This document shows positions 13,570-21,637 of a stretch of 64,000 bases of DNA, piece by piece (the stretch's first letter is position 1; each line of letters starts with the position of its first letter). The translations under genes were made by a program, and so were the position numbers. The stretch covers positions 744,001-808,000 of the forward strand of contig NZ_QUQO01000001.1 of the NCBI RefSeq assembly GCF_003399445.1. The letters are read 5' to 3'. This DNA comes from Parvularcula marina (GTDB lineage Bacteria > Pseudomonadota > Alphaproteobacteria > Caulobacterales > Parvularculaceae). Under the pieces are notes generated by a model. That model was not told where the DNA came from, ran no database searches, and worked only from the letters and a program-made list of their open reading frames with translations.

Positions 13570-13823
13570 TGCCGTTCCCCCGAAAGCCGTTCCGGCATTC
13601 TGGCATGTTTGACGCGGCCTGTCTGCCCGCACGCCGCGCGGCATTTGGGGCGCATCCCTGCGCGCACAGCGTCCTCATATCATGTCTTTATACGGATTAG
13701 TTATCCTCATGGATGCATCGCGAGAGGCGCACTTTTTGCGCCTTAGCCCTTGCTTCTTTGCATCCTCCCTTCGTAAGGACGGGAAAATAAGTTCGTAAAC
13801 GTCTTTTCCAGTAAGGTCGAATT

Positions 13824-14855
13824 ATGGAACTCTTCCTGCCCGCGCTCGCCGCAATTTTGCTCTTTGCACTTACCTTCACGAATGGCGCGAATGATGTCTC
13901 AAAGGCGATTGCGACGCTAGCTGGTGCAGGTGTCACCACCGTACAAAGAGCGGTTCTGTGGGGGACGATCTGGACCGTGGCGGGCAGCCTCTTTGGCCTC
14001 GTCTGGGGCCATGCGCTGATCAAGAATATTTCGAGCAGCATCTATGTAGAAAGCCATGATTTCGTCCTCGCGGTCGCGGTCTCTGTGATCCTAGCGCCCG
14101 CTTTGTGGGTGGCACTAGCGACCTGGCGCAAATGGCCGGTCTCAACGACCCATGCGGTGGTCGGCGGTCTCGTCGGGGTTGGCCTGATTGCTTACGGCGC
14201 AAATGCCATCGACTGGGAGACTCTCGGCAAGAAGATCGCCCTGCCGCTACTTGCCAGCCCTCTCATGGCTATCGTCCTTGCCTATTCCCTGACCCCGCTG
14301 CTTGAGCGGGTCGCGCACCGCTTCCATGCGGATGGTGATGATGATCCGTTAACGGAAGGCGCTCGCAAGCCGCGCCTGACGGTCGACCATCTGCACTGGC
14401 TGACTAGCGGGCTTCTCTCCTTCTCGCGCGGGCTCAATGACACACCCAAACTGATCGCCATCACCCTGCCAGTCCTGATGCTCTCGCCCGGCGAGGTGCC
14501 GGTCTGGACCTATCTGTGGGCCGCCACCGCCATGGGTGCCGGCAGCTATCTTGCCGGACGGCGGATCACCAAAGTGCTCGGCTTTGATGTCACAAAGCTG
14601 AGCCATGCACAGGGCTTTGCGGCAAACCTGATCTCGACCGTCCTCGTTCTCGGCGCGAGCCGCCTCGGCCTGCCGGTCTCGACGACCCATGTCTCCTCGT
14701 CCTCGATCATCGGGCTCGGCCTTGTGAACAAGCGCGGGGTGAACATGAAAACCGTGCGCGCCATGGTGCTTGCCTGGATCATTACCCTGCCCGCCGCAGC
14801 GCTCTTTGCGATCCTCAGCTATTCCGCCCTTGCCGCCCTGACAGGCAGCGCCTGA
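13824..14855 (+). CDS. PiT-family inorganic phosphate transporter
   Basis: 343 residues, mostly hydrophobic, about ten membrane segments. It carries the duplicated PiT signature: TFTNGANDVSKAIATLAGAG near residue 20 and the second copy SRGLNDTPKLIA near residue 205, plus the paired VSTTHA (WPVSTTHAVVGG) and VSTTHVSSS motifs. The family imports phosphate, as a metal-phosphate complex, driven by a cation gradient. At 343 residues it lacks the long central cytoplasmic loop of E. coli PitA. No PhoU-like gene (DUF47), which often accompanies short PiT proteins, is adjacent. Confidence 0.92.
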   Translation: MELFLPALAAILLFALTFTNGANDVSKAIATLAGAGVTTVQRAVLWGTIWTVAGSLFGLVWGHALIKNISSSIYVESHDFVLAVAVSVILAPALWVALATWRKWPVSTTHAVVGGLVGVGLIAYGANAIDWETLGKKIALPLLASPLMAIVLAYSLTPLLERVAHRFHADGDDDPLTEGARKPRLTVDHLHWLTSGLLSFSRGLNDTPKLIAITLPVLMLSPGEVPVWTYLWAATAMGAGSYLAGRRITKVLGFDVTKLSHAQGFAANLISTVLVLGASRLGLPVSTTHVSSSSIIGLGLVNKRGVNMKTVRAMVLAWIITLPAAALFAILSYSALAALTGSA

Positions 14856-14923
14856 CGCGGCAAAGCGCACCGCCCCAACGCTTCACACTTGCCGTGCCGA
14901 CTGGCGACCGGCAAAGGCGGGGC

Positions 14924-16093
14924 ATGACCGAAACAAGCCGCATCGAGGGCAAGAGCTCCACAAATATCCGGGGACTGATCGCTGCCATCACGGCGATCGG
15001 CGTCGCCGCGGTCGGCTTTGGTCATACGCTGCCGCTCTTCTCGATCCTGCTTGAGCGCTATGACGCCTCCGACCGGCTGATCGGGCTCAACACCGCGACC
15101 ATGGCACTGGCCGCGATCCTCGCCACGCCCTTCTTTCCCAAGATCATCGGACGGGTCGGCATCAAGCCCTTCATCCTTGCCTGCCTTGCGATCATGGTCG
15201 CGATCTATGGCCTGATCGGCCTTGCAGGCGAGCGCGTCTGGCTGTGGTTCCCCTTGCGCTTCGTGTTCGGTTTTGCCGGCGCCGGGCTCTTTGTCGGCTC
15301 GGAGATCTGGATCAATGCGCTGGCGCCCGAAGGCGCGCGCGGGCGGATCATCGGGATCTATTCGACCTGCCTTGCGCTCGGCTTTGCGATGGGCCCGTTC
15401 ATGGTCGAGATTTTCGGCACGACAGGCTTCACGCCCTTTCTTGTCGGGATGCTGATCTTTGCCAGTGCTGTCCTGCCAATCGCCATTGCGAGCCCCCCGC
15501 CCGCCAGCCCCAAAGGGCATGTCACCGGGTTCTTCAGCCTGATCGCCAAGGCCCCGGCGACCTTTGCGTCATCCTCAGTCTTTGCCGGGGCGGAAGCGGC
15601 GATCCTCACCTTCCTGCCGATCTATGCGCTCGAATCAGGCTGGGCGGAGGAGACCGGCACCCGCGCCATCACGGTCTACGGGCTCGGCCTTGTGGCGCTC
15701 CAATATCTGATCGGGCGCGAAGCCGACCGCTTTGGCTATGGCCGTAGTCTTCTTGCCTGCGCGCTCGTCTCGCTGGTCGGCGCGGCCCTCTTTGCCATGA
15801 TCGATGAGAGCCTGATCCTTCTCTACGTCGTCCTCTTCTTCTGGGGCGGGGCGATTGCCGGGCTCTATACGATCGGGCTGACCCTACTGGCCGACCGCTT
15901 CCCCAAAACCGAGGTCGAGGCGGCCAATACCGGCTTTGTCTTCATGTATGGATTGGGCGCGATCATCGGGCCCGCAGGTGCCGGCTTCGCCCGCGATCTG
16001 GGCGGGCAATTCGGGCTGGAACTCTTCCTGATCGCCGTCATGATTCTCTATGTCCTGCTGGTCGCGCGAAGATGGCGGCAGGAACTGCCCTGA
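14924..16093 (+). CDS. Major facilitator superfamily transporter
   Basis: About 389 residues from the ATG at 14924 (MTETSRIEGK), chosen because AAAGGCGGGG stands just before it; an earlier in-frame start at 14894 adds ten unlikely residues. Twelve hydrophobic segments are apparent. The sequence resembles the YcaD-type subfamily: FGHTLPLFSILLERYDA at the start, RFVFGFAGAGLFVGSEIWIN in helix 4, and GLYTIGLTLLADRF with NTGFVFMYGLGAIIGP in the second half. The substrate is unknown. It follows the phosphate transporter by about 70 bases and may share its transcript. Confidence 0.85.
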   Translation: MTETSRIEGKSSTNIRGLIAAITAIGVAAVGFGHTLPLFSILLERYDASDRLIGLNTATMALAAILATPFFPKIIGRVGIKPFILACLAIMVAIYGLIGLAGERVWLWFPLRFVFGFAGAGLFVGSEIWINALAPEGARGRIIGIYSTCLALGFAMGPFMVEIFGTTGFTPFLVGMLIFASAVLPIAIASPPPASPKGHVTGFFSLIAKAPATFASSSVFAGAEAAILTFLPIYALESGWAEETGTRAITVYGLGLVALQYLIGREADRFGYGRSLLACALVSLVGAALFAMIDESLILLYVVLFFWGGAIAGLYTIGLTLLADRFPKTEVEAANTGFVFMYGLGAIIGPAGAGFARDLGGQFGLELFLIAVMILYVLLVARRWRQELP

Positions 16094-16191
16094 CCAGCCG
16101 GGAATTGGCTTGACTTCGCACTGCTTTGTCGCCATCACCCGCGGCTCGCGCCCTATGGCGCCAATGAATTTCTATTTTTCGAGAGTGACCC

Positions 16192-16359
16192 ATGGCCAAG
16201 CCGACCACGATCAAGATTCGTCTCAACTCGACCGCAAATACCGGGTATTTCTACGTGACCAAGAAAAACACCCGCAACATGACCGAGAAAATGGTCGTGC
16301 GGAAATATGATCCGATTGCGCGCAAGCATGTCGAATTCAAAGAAGGCAAGATCAAGTAA
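16192..16359 (+). CDS. rpmG: 50S ribosomal protein L33
   Basis: 55 residues, the standard length, starting [20 protein letters not shown]. The Cys residues of the zinc-binding form are absent (the C- form). It continues [15 protein letters not shown] and ends in a basic tail. L33 sits near the E site of the large subunit. It stands alone between the MFS gene and a strong bidirectional terminator. Confidence 0.97.
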   Translation: MAKPTTIKIRLNSTANTGYFYVTKKNTRNMTEKMVVRKYDPIARKHVEFKEGKIK

Positions 16360-16380
16360 GCTTGATCCTACCCTCTGACG

Positions 16381-16412
16381 AAAAAAGCGCCCTCTTGTGG
16401 GGCGCTTTTTTG
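16381..16412. terminator. Bidirectional terminator between rpmG and the flavoprotein gene
   Basis: AAAAAAGCGCCC and GGGGCGCTTTTTT form a hairpin with A-run and T-run flanks, so it can end both the plus-strand rpmG transcript and the minus-strand flavoprotein transcript. Confidence 0.9.
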
Positions 16413-16430
16413 TTGTTCGTTTTAACCCGA

Positions 16431-17015
16431 TCAGAGCGGGCCGGTGCCCCAGCGGATCGCCGCCTTTGCCACCCGCTCGCCATAGGCGCGCGCGGTGCGG
16501 ATATCGCCTTCGGGCGGATTGCCTTTCTCAGCTGGCGCATTGTCAGACTGCGTGCCCGGCCCGAAATAATGGCCCGTCCGGTTAAGCCCTTTGGGATCGC
16601 CCGCCGGCATGTCCGGGCCATTGGTCTCGTTCTTCATGGCGAGCGGCACCCAGATCATGCCCTGCTGCGCGGCAAGCACGGCGAATTGCTGAAGCGTGAC
16701 GAATTTGTCCCCGGCCATTGAACCTGAATTGGTAAAGCCGCCCGCGACCTTGTCCTTCCAGCGATCCTCGGCCCAGACCTTGGACGTCGCATCCATGAAA
16801 GTCGTCATCGGGCCCGAGGCCGAGCCCATATAGGTCGGCGAGCCGAAGATGATCGCATCGGCATCATCAAAGCGGTCTAGATCGTCTGTGGCATCTTCTA
16901 CGGGCACGAGATCGACGCTGACGCCGTCAACACTTGCGGCGCCTTCCGCCACGGCCTCGGCCACGAGTTTTGTATGTCCGTAGCCTGAATGATAGATGAT
17001 CGCGACTTTGGTCAT
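16431..17015 (-). CDS. WrbA/flavodoxin-type NAD(P)H:quinone oxidoreductase-like protein
   Basis: 194 residues from the ATG at 17015 (MTKVAIIYHSGYGHTKLVAE), chosen because AAAGGAG lies at ideal spacing and the flavodoxin fold begins there. An in-frame extension of 50 residues upstream is not credible. The FMN phosphate loop HSGYGHT (residues 9-15) and the SPTYMGSASGPM loop (about 79-90) are WrbA/flavodoxin signatures. Members reduce quinones by two electrons and limit oxidative stress. The exact substrate is not known. Confidence 0.85.
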   Translation of the reverse strand: MTKVAIIYHSGYGHTKLVAEAVAEGAASVDGVSVDLVPVEDATDDLDRFDDADAIIFGSPTYMGSASGPMTTFMDATSKVWAEDRWKDKVAGGFTNSGSMAGDKFVTLQQFAVLAAQQGMIWVPLAMKNETNGPDMPAGDPKGLNRTGHYFGPGTQSDNAPAEKGNPPEGDIRTARAYGERVAKAAIRWGTGPL

Positions 17016-17159
17016 GGAGTGCTCCTTTCGCGGGACAAATGCCTGTTCGGCCAATGACGTAGAAACTTTACCGCCGCACAGAAACGGGGCTTTCAGGGAA
17101 AGGCTTTTGCGCGAAACGGAAAGATTGGCATTCCTGCCAGACGCGTCTAGGAACCGGCC

Positions 17160-17822
17160 ATGCAAACAGCCGTCATCGTCTCCCCCGCCTCCAATTGCGA
17201 TCGCGACGCCCAGGTCGCCTTAAAACAGGTTACGGGCAACGACCCGCATATGGTGTGGCATGCCGATACCGAGCTGCCGCCTGTTGATCTCGTCGTCATT
17301 CCAGGTGGCTTTTCCTATGGCGATTATCTGCGTGCCGGTGCGATGGCCGCCCGCTCCCCGATCATCCGCGAAGTGATTGCCCGCGCCGAGGCCGGCACGC
17401 CTGTCCTTGGCATCTGCAATGGCTTTCAGATCCTGACCGAAGCGGGGCTTCTCCCCGGCGCACTCCTGCGTAATGCGGGGATCGAATTTGTCTGCGGGCT
17501 GCGGACCTTGCGGGTCGAGAACACGGACAGCCCCTTCACCAAAGGGCTGAAACATGGCCAGTACCTCAAATTCCCGGTCGCCCATCATGATGGCAATTAC
17601 GAAGCCGATGACGAGACGCTCGACCGGCTCGAAGGCGAAGGCCGCGTGGCCTTCCGCTATGTCGAGCAGGTCAATGGCTCCGCCCGGAACATTGCCGGTG
17701 TGCTGAACAAGCAAGGCAATGTACTGGGGATGATGCCCCACCCCGAGCGGGTGATCTCGCCATTGCTTGGCGGGGAAGATGGCGCGACCTTCTTCCGTGG
17801 GCTGATAGAGGCGATTGCGTGA
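17160..17822 (+). CDS. purQ: Phosphoribosylformylglycinamidine synthase subunit PurQ
   Basis: 220 residues. It is the glutaminase subunit of FGAM synthase, the fourth step of purine synthesis, and supplies ammonia to PurL with the help of PurS. The triad nucleophile is Cys86 in GICNGFQ and the His and Glu lie in MMPHPER near residue 195. PurS, usually directly upstream, is not present in the 145 bases before the gene, which is preceded by the divergent flavoprotein. purL is 3.8 kb downstream, separated by three unrelated genes. Confidence 0.97.
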   Translation: MQTAVIVSPASNCDRDAQVALKQVTGNDPHMVWHADTELPPVDLVVIPGGFSYGDYLRAGAMAARSPIIREVIARAEAGTPVLGICNGFQILTEAGLLPGALLRNAGIEFVCGLRTLRVENTDSPFTKGLKHGQYLKFPVAHHDGNYEADDETLDRLEGEGRVAFRYVEQVNGSARNIAGVLNKQGNVLGMMPHPERVISPLLGGEDGATFFRGLIEAIA

Positions 17823-18430
17823 ATCGCGCCCTCGCCTTCGCCGCCGCCCTCTTCAGTGCGGCAGGAATGGCGAAAGCCCAGCCCGGCCCTTTTGGCCTCG
17901 ACTGGTCGATGACCCCCAGCGAGGTACGGCATCTGGAGAATTTCAAACTCTACGACGCCGAAGATGATAAAATCATCATGACCCGGACGGCTCCCGCGGA
18001 CAGAAGGCAAAGCCTTCATCTCTTGATGCGTGACGACGGCATTCACTCCCTGACAAGCTACACGTATTGCCCAAATGATCTCGATCTGTGCCGGGAATAT
18101 TTCCACGAGGCCGAAGCCCGAATTCGAGAAAGCCATGACGCTCCTCATTCAAGCCCAACTTATGATGTTGGCATGACCTTGGGTATAAGCGTCGCCTCTT
18201 CCATGACTGCCGGGACGCCAATCCCAAAACCTCTCATGTGGCAACGCAACGGGCATTCGATCATGCTCATGATGCTCCCCCAAGGTGATGGGACGGACGG
18301 CTTCATCTACGAATCATGGGAACGCGCTGGCCCCACCGGTTGGGAAATGCTCGGAACAGCCGTTGACTTCTGGAAAGAGAACGCGCCGCCCGTTGAAGAC
18401 CCACCCACAGACGAAACCGCCCCTGAATGA
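17819..18430 (+). CDS. Exported hypothetical protein translationally coupled to purQ
   Basis: 203 residues. The GTG start overlaps the purQ stop (GTGA), so translation is probably coupled. It has a signal peptide with likely cleavage after AKA ([20 protein letters not shown]). The mature part starts [19 protein letters not shown], a phrase seen in small periplasmic proteins of alphaproteobacteria, and has one pair of Cys (YCPNDLDLC) that could form a disulfide. The C-terminus is acidic and proline rich. I do not recognise a function. A small hairpin GAGAGC/GCTCTC with an inner T run follows the stop. Confidence 0.6.
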   Translation: MNRALAFAAALFSAAGMAKAQPGPFGLDWSMTPSEVRHLENFKLYDAEDDKIIMTRTAPADRRQSLHLLMRDDGIHSLTSYTYCPNDLDLCREYFHEAEARIRESHDAPHSSPTYDVGMTLGISVASSMTAGTPIPKPLMWQRNGHSIMLMMLPQGDGTDGFIYESWERAGPTGWEMLGTAVDFWKENAPPVEDPPTDETAPE

Positions 18431-18566
18431 GAGCTTTTTTCTCCGCTCTCGTCCTTTTGCTGCGCCGTCGAAGAGCTAAGACGACGTACTGCTTCGTAAG
18501 ATGTGACAAAAGGCGTCGTGCAAAGGGTGACTGGCAAGAGCAACTAGGCCCCATCAGCCTCGAAAA

Positions 18567-18591
18567 GCGGCACCTTTTCAAAGCGTGCCGC
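18567..18591. other. Hairpin upstream of the M13 peptidase
   Basis: GCGGCAC and GTGCCGC enclose CTTTTCAAAG, itself a short inverted repeat, giving about 11 paired bases. It lies some 50 bases before the peptidase start and could be a leader structure or an operator. Only the structure is seen. Confidence 0.35.
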
Positions 18592-18643
18592 ATTCGCTAC
18601 CGATATCGAATAACGATTAAGATCGCCACACAGGAATATGGCT

Positions 18644-20767
18644 ATGAAATCCAACTTCTTGAAATCACTGCTTCTTTTGGGCGCGGCAGGCAGCCTCGCC
18701 CTCGCCTCGGCCTCGGCTCAGGACGAGCGCGTGATCGAAACCGCCTCGCCGGATTACTGGGGTGACTGGGGCATCGACCTCACCGCCATGGATAAAACTG
18801 TCGATCCGGGCGACGATTTCTTCCTCTACGCTAATGGCACCTGGTTCAAGGAATTCGAGATTCCGTCAGACCGGTCGAGCTATGGCGCATTCCACCTGCT
18901 CGGCGAGAAATCCCAGCAGCAGACGAAATTCATCATCGAGGATCTCGCCGCCGAGATGCCCGACGCCAAAACGCCGTCCGGCAAGGTCGCTTCTTTCTAC
19001 AACGCCTTCATGGATGTCGATGCGATCAATGAGAAGGGCATGGCCCCGGCTGAGCCTTACCTCAAGAAAATCGATTCCATCCGTAACCTGAAGAGCCTCG
19101 CGAAAGTTTTCGGTCAGCCGGGTTATTCGAGCCCGTTCACGGCCTTTGTCTTCACCGACGACAAAGATCCCGACACCTATATTCTTCAGATGTTCATTGG
19201 CGGGCTCGGCCTGCCGGATCGCGAATACTACACAAAAGACGATGAGACTTCCGTCGAGTTGCGCGAGAAATATGTCAGCCTGCTGACCTTCATGCTTGAA
19301 CAGGCCGGTGAAGAAGACGCAGCCTCCAAGGCCGCCGACGTCATGGCGCTCGAAACCAAGATCGCCAAGGCCGACTGGGACCGCGCCGTCTCCCGCAATG
19401 CGGAAATCACATATAACAAACTCGAGGTCAAAGACTTCGAGGACATGGCGGATGACTTCCCGGTAAAAACATTCCTCAAGGAAATCGGTGCAGGCAAGGT
19501 TAAAAACTTGCTCGTTACGGAAATTCCGCCAACGGATGAAGAACTGGACGCCGCAGGCCTTACCGCCGAAGATGCCGCTAAACTCGGCGGCGGCTATCCG
19601 GAAGTCTTCCAGATCACAGCGGACACCGATCTTGACACATGGAAAGCCTATCTGAAGGCGCATTTCCTGATCGATCATGCGTCGGTCCTGCCTTCCGAGA
19701 TCGATGAGGCCGTGTTTGAGTTCTTCGGCACCGCCCTTCGCGGTACGCCGGAGCAGCGCCCGCGCTGGAAGCGTGCGGTTTCCGCGACGGAGAACGCACT
19801 GGGTGAAGCCATCGGCGCGGCCTATGTCGAGCGGTATTTCCCGCCCGAGAACAAAGCCGCTATGGACGAGCTCGTTGCCAATCTGCGCACAGCAATGCAC
19901 GCCAATCTCGAAGATCTCGAATGGATGGGCGAAGAAACCCGAGTTCTCGCAAAGGACAAGCTCGACAAGTTTAATCCGAAAGTCGGCTACCCTGACGAAT
20001 TCGAGACCTATGCCTCGATGAAGGTGACCGATGACGCGCTGAGCAATGCGATTTCCGCTTCCGCCTTTGGCTGGAAGGAAAATATCGAGCGCCTCGGCAA
20101 GGATGTCGACAAGAACGAATGGTTCATGACGCCCCAGACGGTAAATGCCTACTACAATCCGGCCTTCAACGAAATCGTCTTCCCGGCTGCGATCCTTCAA
20201 CCACCCTTCTTCAACATCTCCGCCGACCCGGCCGTGAACTATGGCGCCATTGGCGGGGTCATCGGCCACGAAATGGGCCATGGCTTTGATGATCAGGGGT
20301 CGAAATATGATGGCGACGGTGTCCTGCGCAACTGGTGGTCAGAGGAAGACCTTGCGGCATTCCGTGACCTGACAAGTGCTCTTGCCGCCCAGTATGATGA
20401 GTTCTGCCCGCTTGGCGAAGGTGAGCCTTGCGTCAACGGCAAGCTCAGCCTTGGCGAGAACATTGGTGACCTTGGCGGGCTTTCACTTGCCTATCGCGCC
20501 TATAAGCTCAGCCTTGATGGCGAGGAAGCGCCGGTGATTGACGGCTTTACCGGCGATCAGCGTTTCTTCATGGCCTGGGGTCAGGTCTGGCGGACCAAAG
20601 TCCGTGATGAAGCCATGCGGACCCATCTTCTGACAGGCCCGCATTCGCCTGGCTATTTCCGGGCAAACGGGCCGGTACGGAATATGGACGCCTGGTATAA
20701 CGCCTTTGGCGTGACAGAGGATGATGACCTTTATCTGCCGCCAGAAGAACGCGTCAGCATCTGGTAA
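18644..20767 (+). CDS. M13-family (neprilysin/PepO-like) zinc metalloendopeptidase
   Basis: 707 residues from the second ATG (18644), which has AGGA eight bases upstream; the ATG at 18638 is too close to it. A signal peptide ends near ASASAQ. The zinc site GHEMGHGFDD (about residue 541) gives the HExxH pair, ENIGDLGGLSLAY supplies the third ligand Glu and the conserved Asp, and NAYYNP precedes them as in neprilysin. The C-terminal VRNMDAWYNAFGV and final W are typical. It is a periplasmic oligopeptidase. A terminator follows directly. Confidence 0.95.
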   Translation: MKSNFLKSLLLLGAAGSLALASASAQDERVIETASPDYWGDWGIDLTAMDKTVDPGDDFFLYANGTWFKEFEIPSDRSSYGAFHLLGEKSQQQTKFIIEDLAAEMPDAKTPSGKVASFYNAFMDVDAINEKGMAPAEPYLKKIDSIRNLKSLAKVFGQPGYSSPFTAFVFTDDKDPDTYILQMFIGGLGLPDREYYTKDDETSVELREKYVSLLTFMLEQAGEEDAASKAADVMALETKIAKADWDRAVSRNAEITYNKLEVKDFEDMADDFPVKTFLKEIGAGKVKNLLVTEIPPTDEELDAAGLTAEDAAKLGGGYPEVFQITADTDLDTWKAYLKAHFLIDHASVLPSEIDEAVFEFFGTALRGTPEQRPRWKRAVSATENALGEAIGAAYVERYFPPENKAAMDELVANLRTAMHANLEDLEWMGEETRVLAKDKLDKFNPKVGYPDEFETYASMKVTDDALSNAISASAFGWKENIERLGKDVDKNEWFMTPQTVNAYYNPAFNEIVFPAAILQPPFFNISADPAVNYGAIGGVIGHEMGHGFDDQGSKYDGDGVLRNWWSEEDLAAFRDLTSALAAQYDEFCPLGEGEPCVNGKLSLGENIGDLGGLSLAYRAYKLSLDGEEAPVIDGFTGDQRFFMAWGQVWRTKVRDEAMRTHLLTGPHSPGYFRANGPVRNMDAWYNAFGVTEDDDLYLPPEERVSIW

Positions 20768-20791
20768 GCTGACCACAACTTACGTTAGGGA

Positions 20792-20821
20792 AACCCCGGC
20801 TGATCGCAGCCGGGGTTTTTT
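20792..20821 (+). terminator. Intrinsic terminator after the M13 peptidase
   Basis: CCCCGGCTG and CAGCCGGGG form a perfect 9-base stem followed by TTTTTT. It ends 7 bases before the glycosyltransferase start, so that gene must be read from a promoter overlapping this region or by read-through. Confidence 0.9.
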
Positions 20822-20827
20822 CTTGCC

Positions 20828-21592
20828 ATGACCACACCGCCCTTTGCCGCCGTCATCACGCCCTATTACAAGGAGCCGCGCGAGGTGCTGGAGCGGTGCA
20901 TGGCGTCGGTCCGGGCACAGACGGTTCCGACGCTCCATTTTATGATCTCTGATGGCCACCCCCAGGAGATCGAGACCGGCCCCCTCCTCCGCCATGTCGT
21001 GCTTGACCGGGCCGAAGAGGATATGGGCAACACGCCGCGCGCCATTGGCGCGGCATTCGCGATCAATTCCGGCGTCAAGATGATTGCCATGCTCGATGCC
21101 GATAACTGGTACGACCCGCACCATCTGGAGACGGCAATCGCCGCGGCCGCAGGCGCAGGCCGGCCGGTCGATATGGTCTTTGGCCGCCGGAAATTCTGGC
21201 GCCCCGACGGCACGCAAATGCCGATCAGCGACGAAGTCTCGAACCGTTTCGTCGACACCAATTGCTATGTGATGCTGGAAGGCGCGTTCCACTATCTGGC
21301 GTGGTGGGGCACCCTGCCGAAATATATCTCGCAAGGCGCGGACCGGGCATTTCGGCAATATCTGGGCGCGCAGAAGGGACTAGTCGTTGCAAAACTCCCT
21401 GTGCCCACGGTCAATTATGAGTGCCTGTGGGCCCCGGCCTATGAAGCCATCGGCGAGATCCCCCCGCCGGGCGCGAAAGGGTTTCAGCCGGACGACTGGA
21501 AGAACTGGGTTGCAGGGATGTCCCCTCGCGAACGTGAAATTACTGAGCGGCGCATTGGCTTTCCGCTCGATCGACTTGAGCAAGGCGATTGA
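20828..21592 (+). CDS. Family 2-type glycosyltransferase
   Basis: 254 residues. The N-terminus AAVITPYYKEPREVLERCMASV is the nucleotide-sugar binding start of GT-A enzymes and MIAMLDADNWYDPHHL provides the DxD-type metal motif (about residue 90). The rest differs from typical exopolysaccharide enzymes and the acceptor is unknown. It has no membrane segment. It begins only 7 bases after a terminator and its own ribosome site is not obvious. It sits between the M13 peptidase and purL with no functional link that I can see. Confidence 0.75.
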   Translation: MTTPPFAAVITPYYKEPREVLERCMASVRAQTVPTLHFMISDGHPQEIETGPLLRHVVLDRAEEDMGNTPRAIGAAFAINSGVKMIAMLDADNWYDPHHLETAIAAAAGAGRPVDMVFGRRKFWRPDGTQMPISDEVSNRFVDTNCYVMLEGAFHYLAWWGTLPKYISQGADRAFRQYLGAQKGLVVAKLPVPTVNYECLWAPAYEAIGEIPPPGAKGFQPDDWKNWVAGMSPREREITERRIGFPLDRLEQGD

Positions 21593-21637
21593 CGAAGCCA
21601 CTTGCGCGCGGCGCTGATCCGGGGCACCTAGCGGGCC

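Noticed and set aside
13720-13745. GGCGCA-TTTT-TGCGCC hairpin before the phosphate transporter as a riboswitch
   Set aside because: It is a single short hairpin with no known aptamer core; nothing supports a riboswitch.
18866-20281. 471-residue ORF on the minus strand over the M13 peptidase
   Set aside because: It is a long open antisense shadow caused by GC-rich third positions; the plus-strand frame has a signal peptide and HExxH zinc site.
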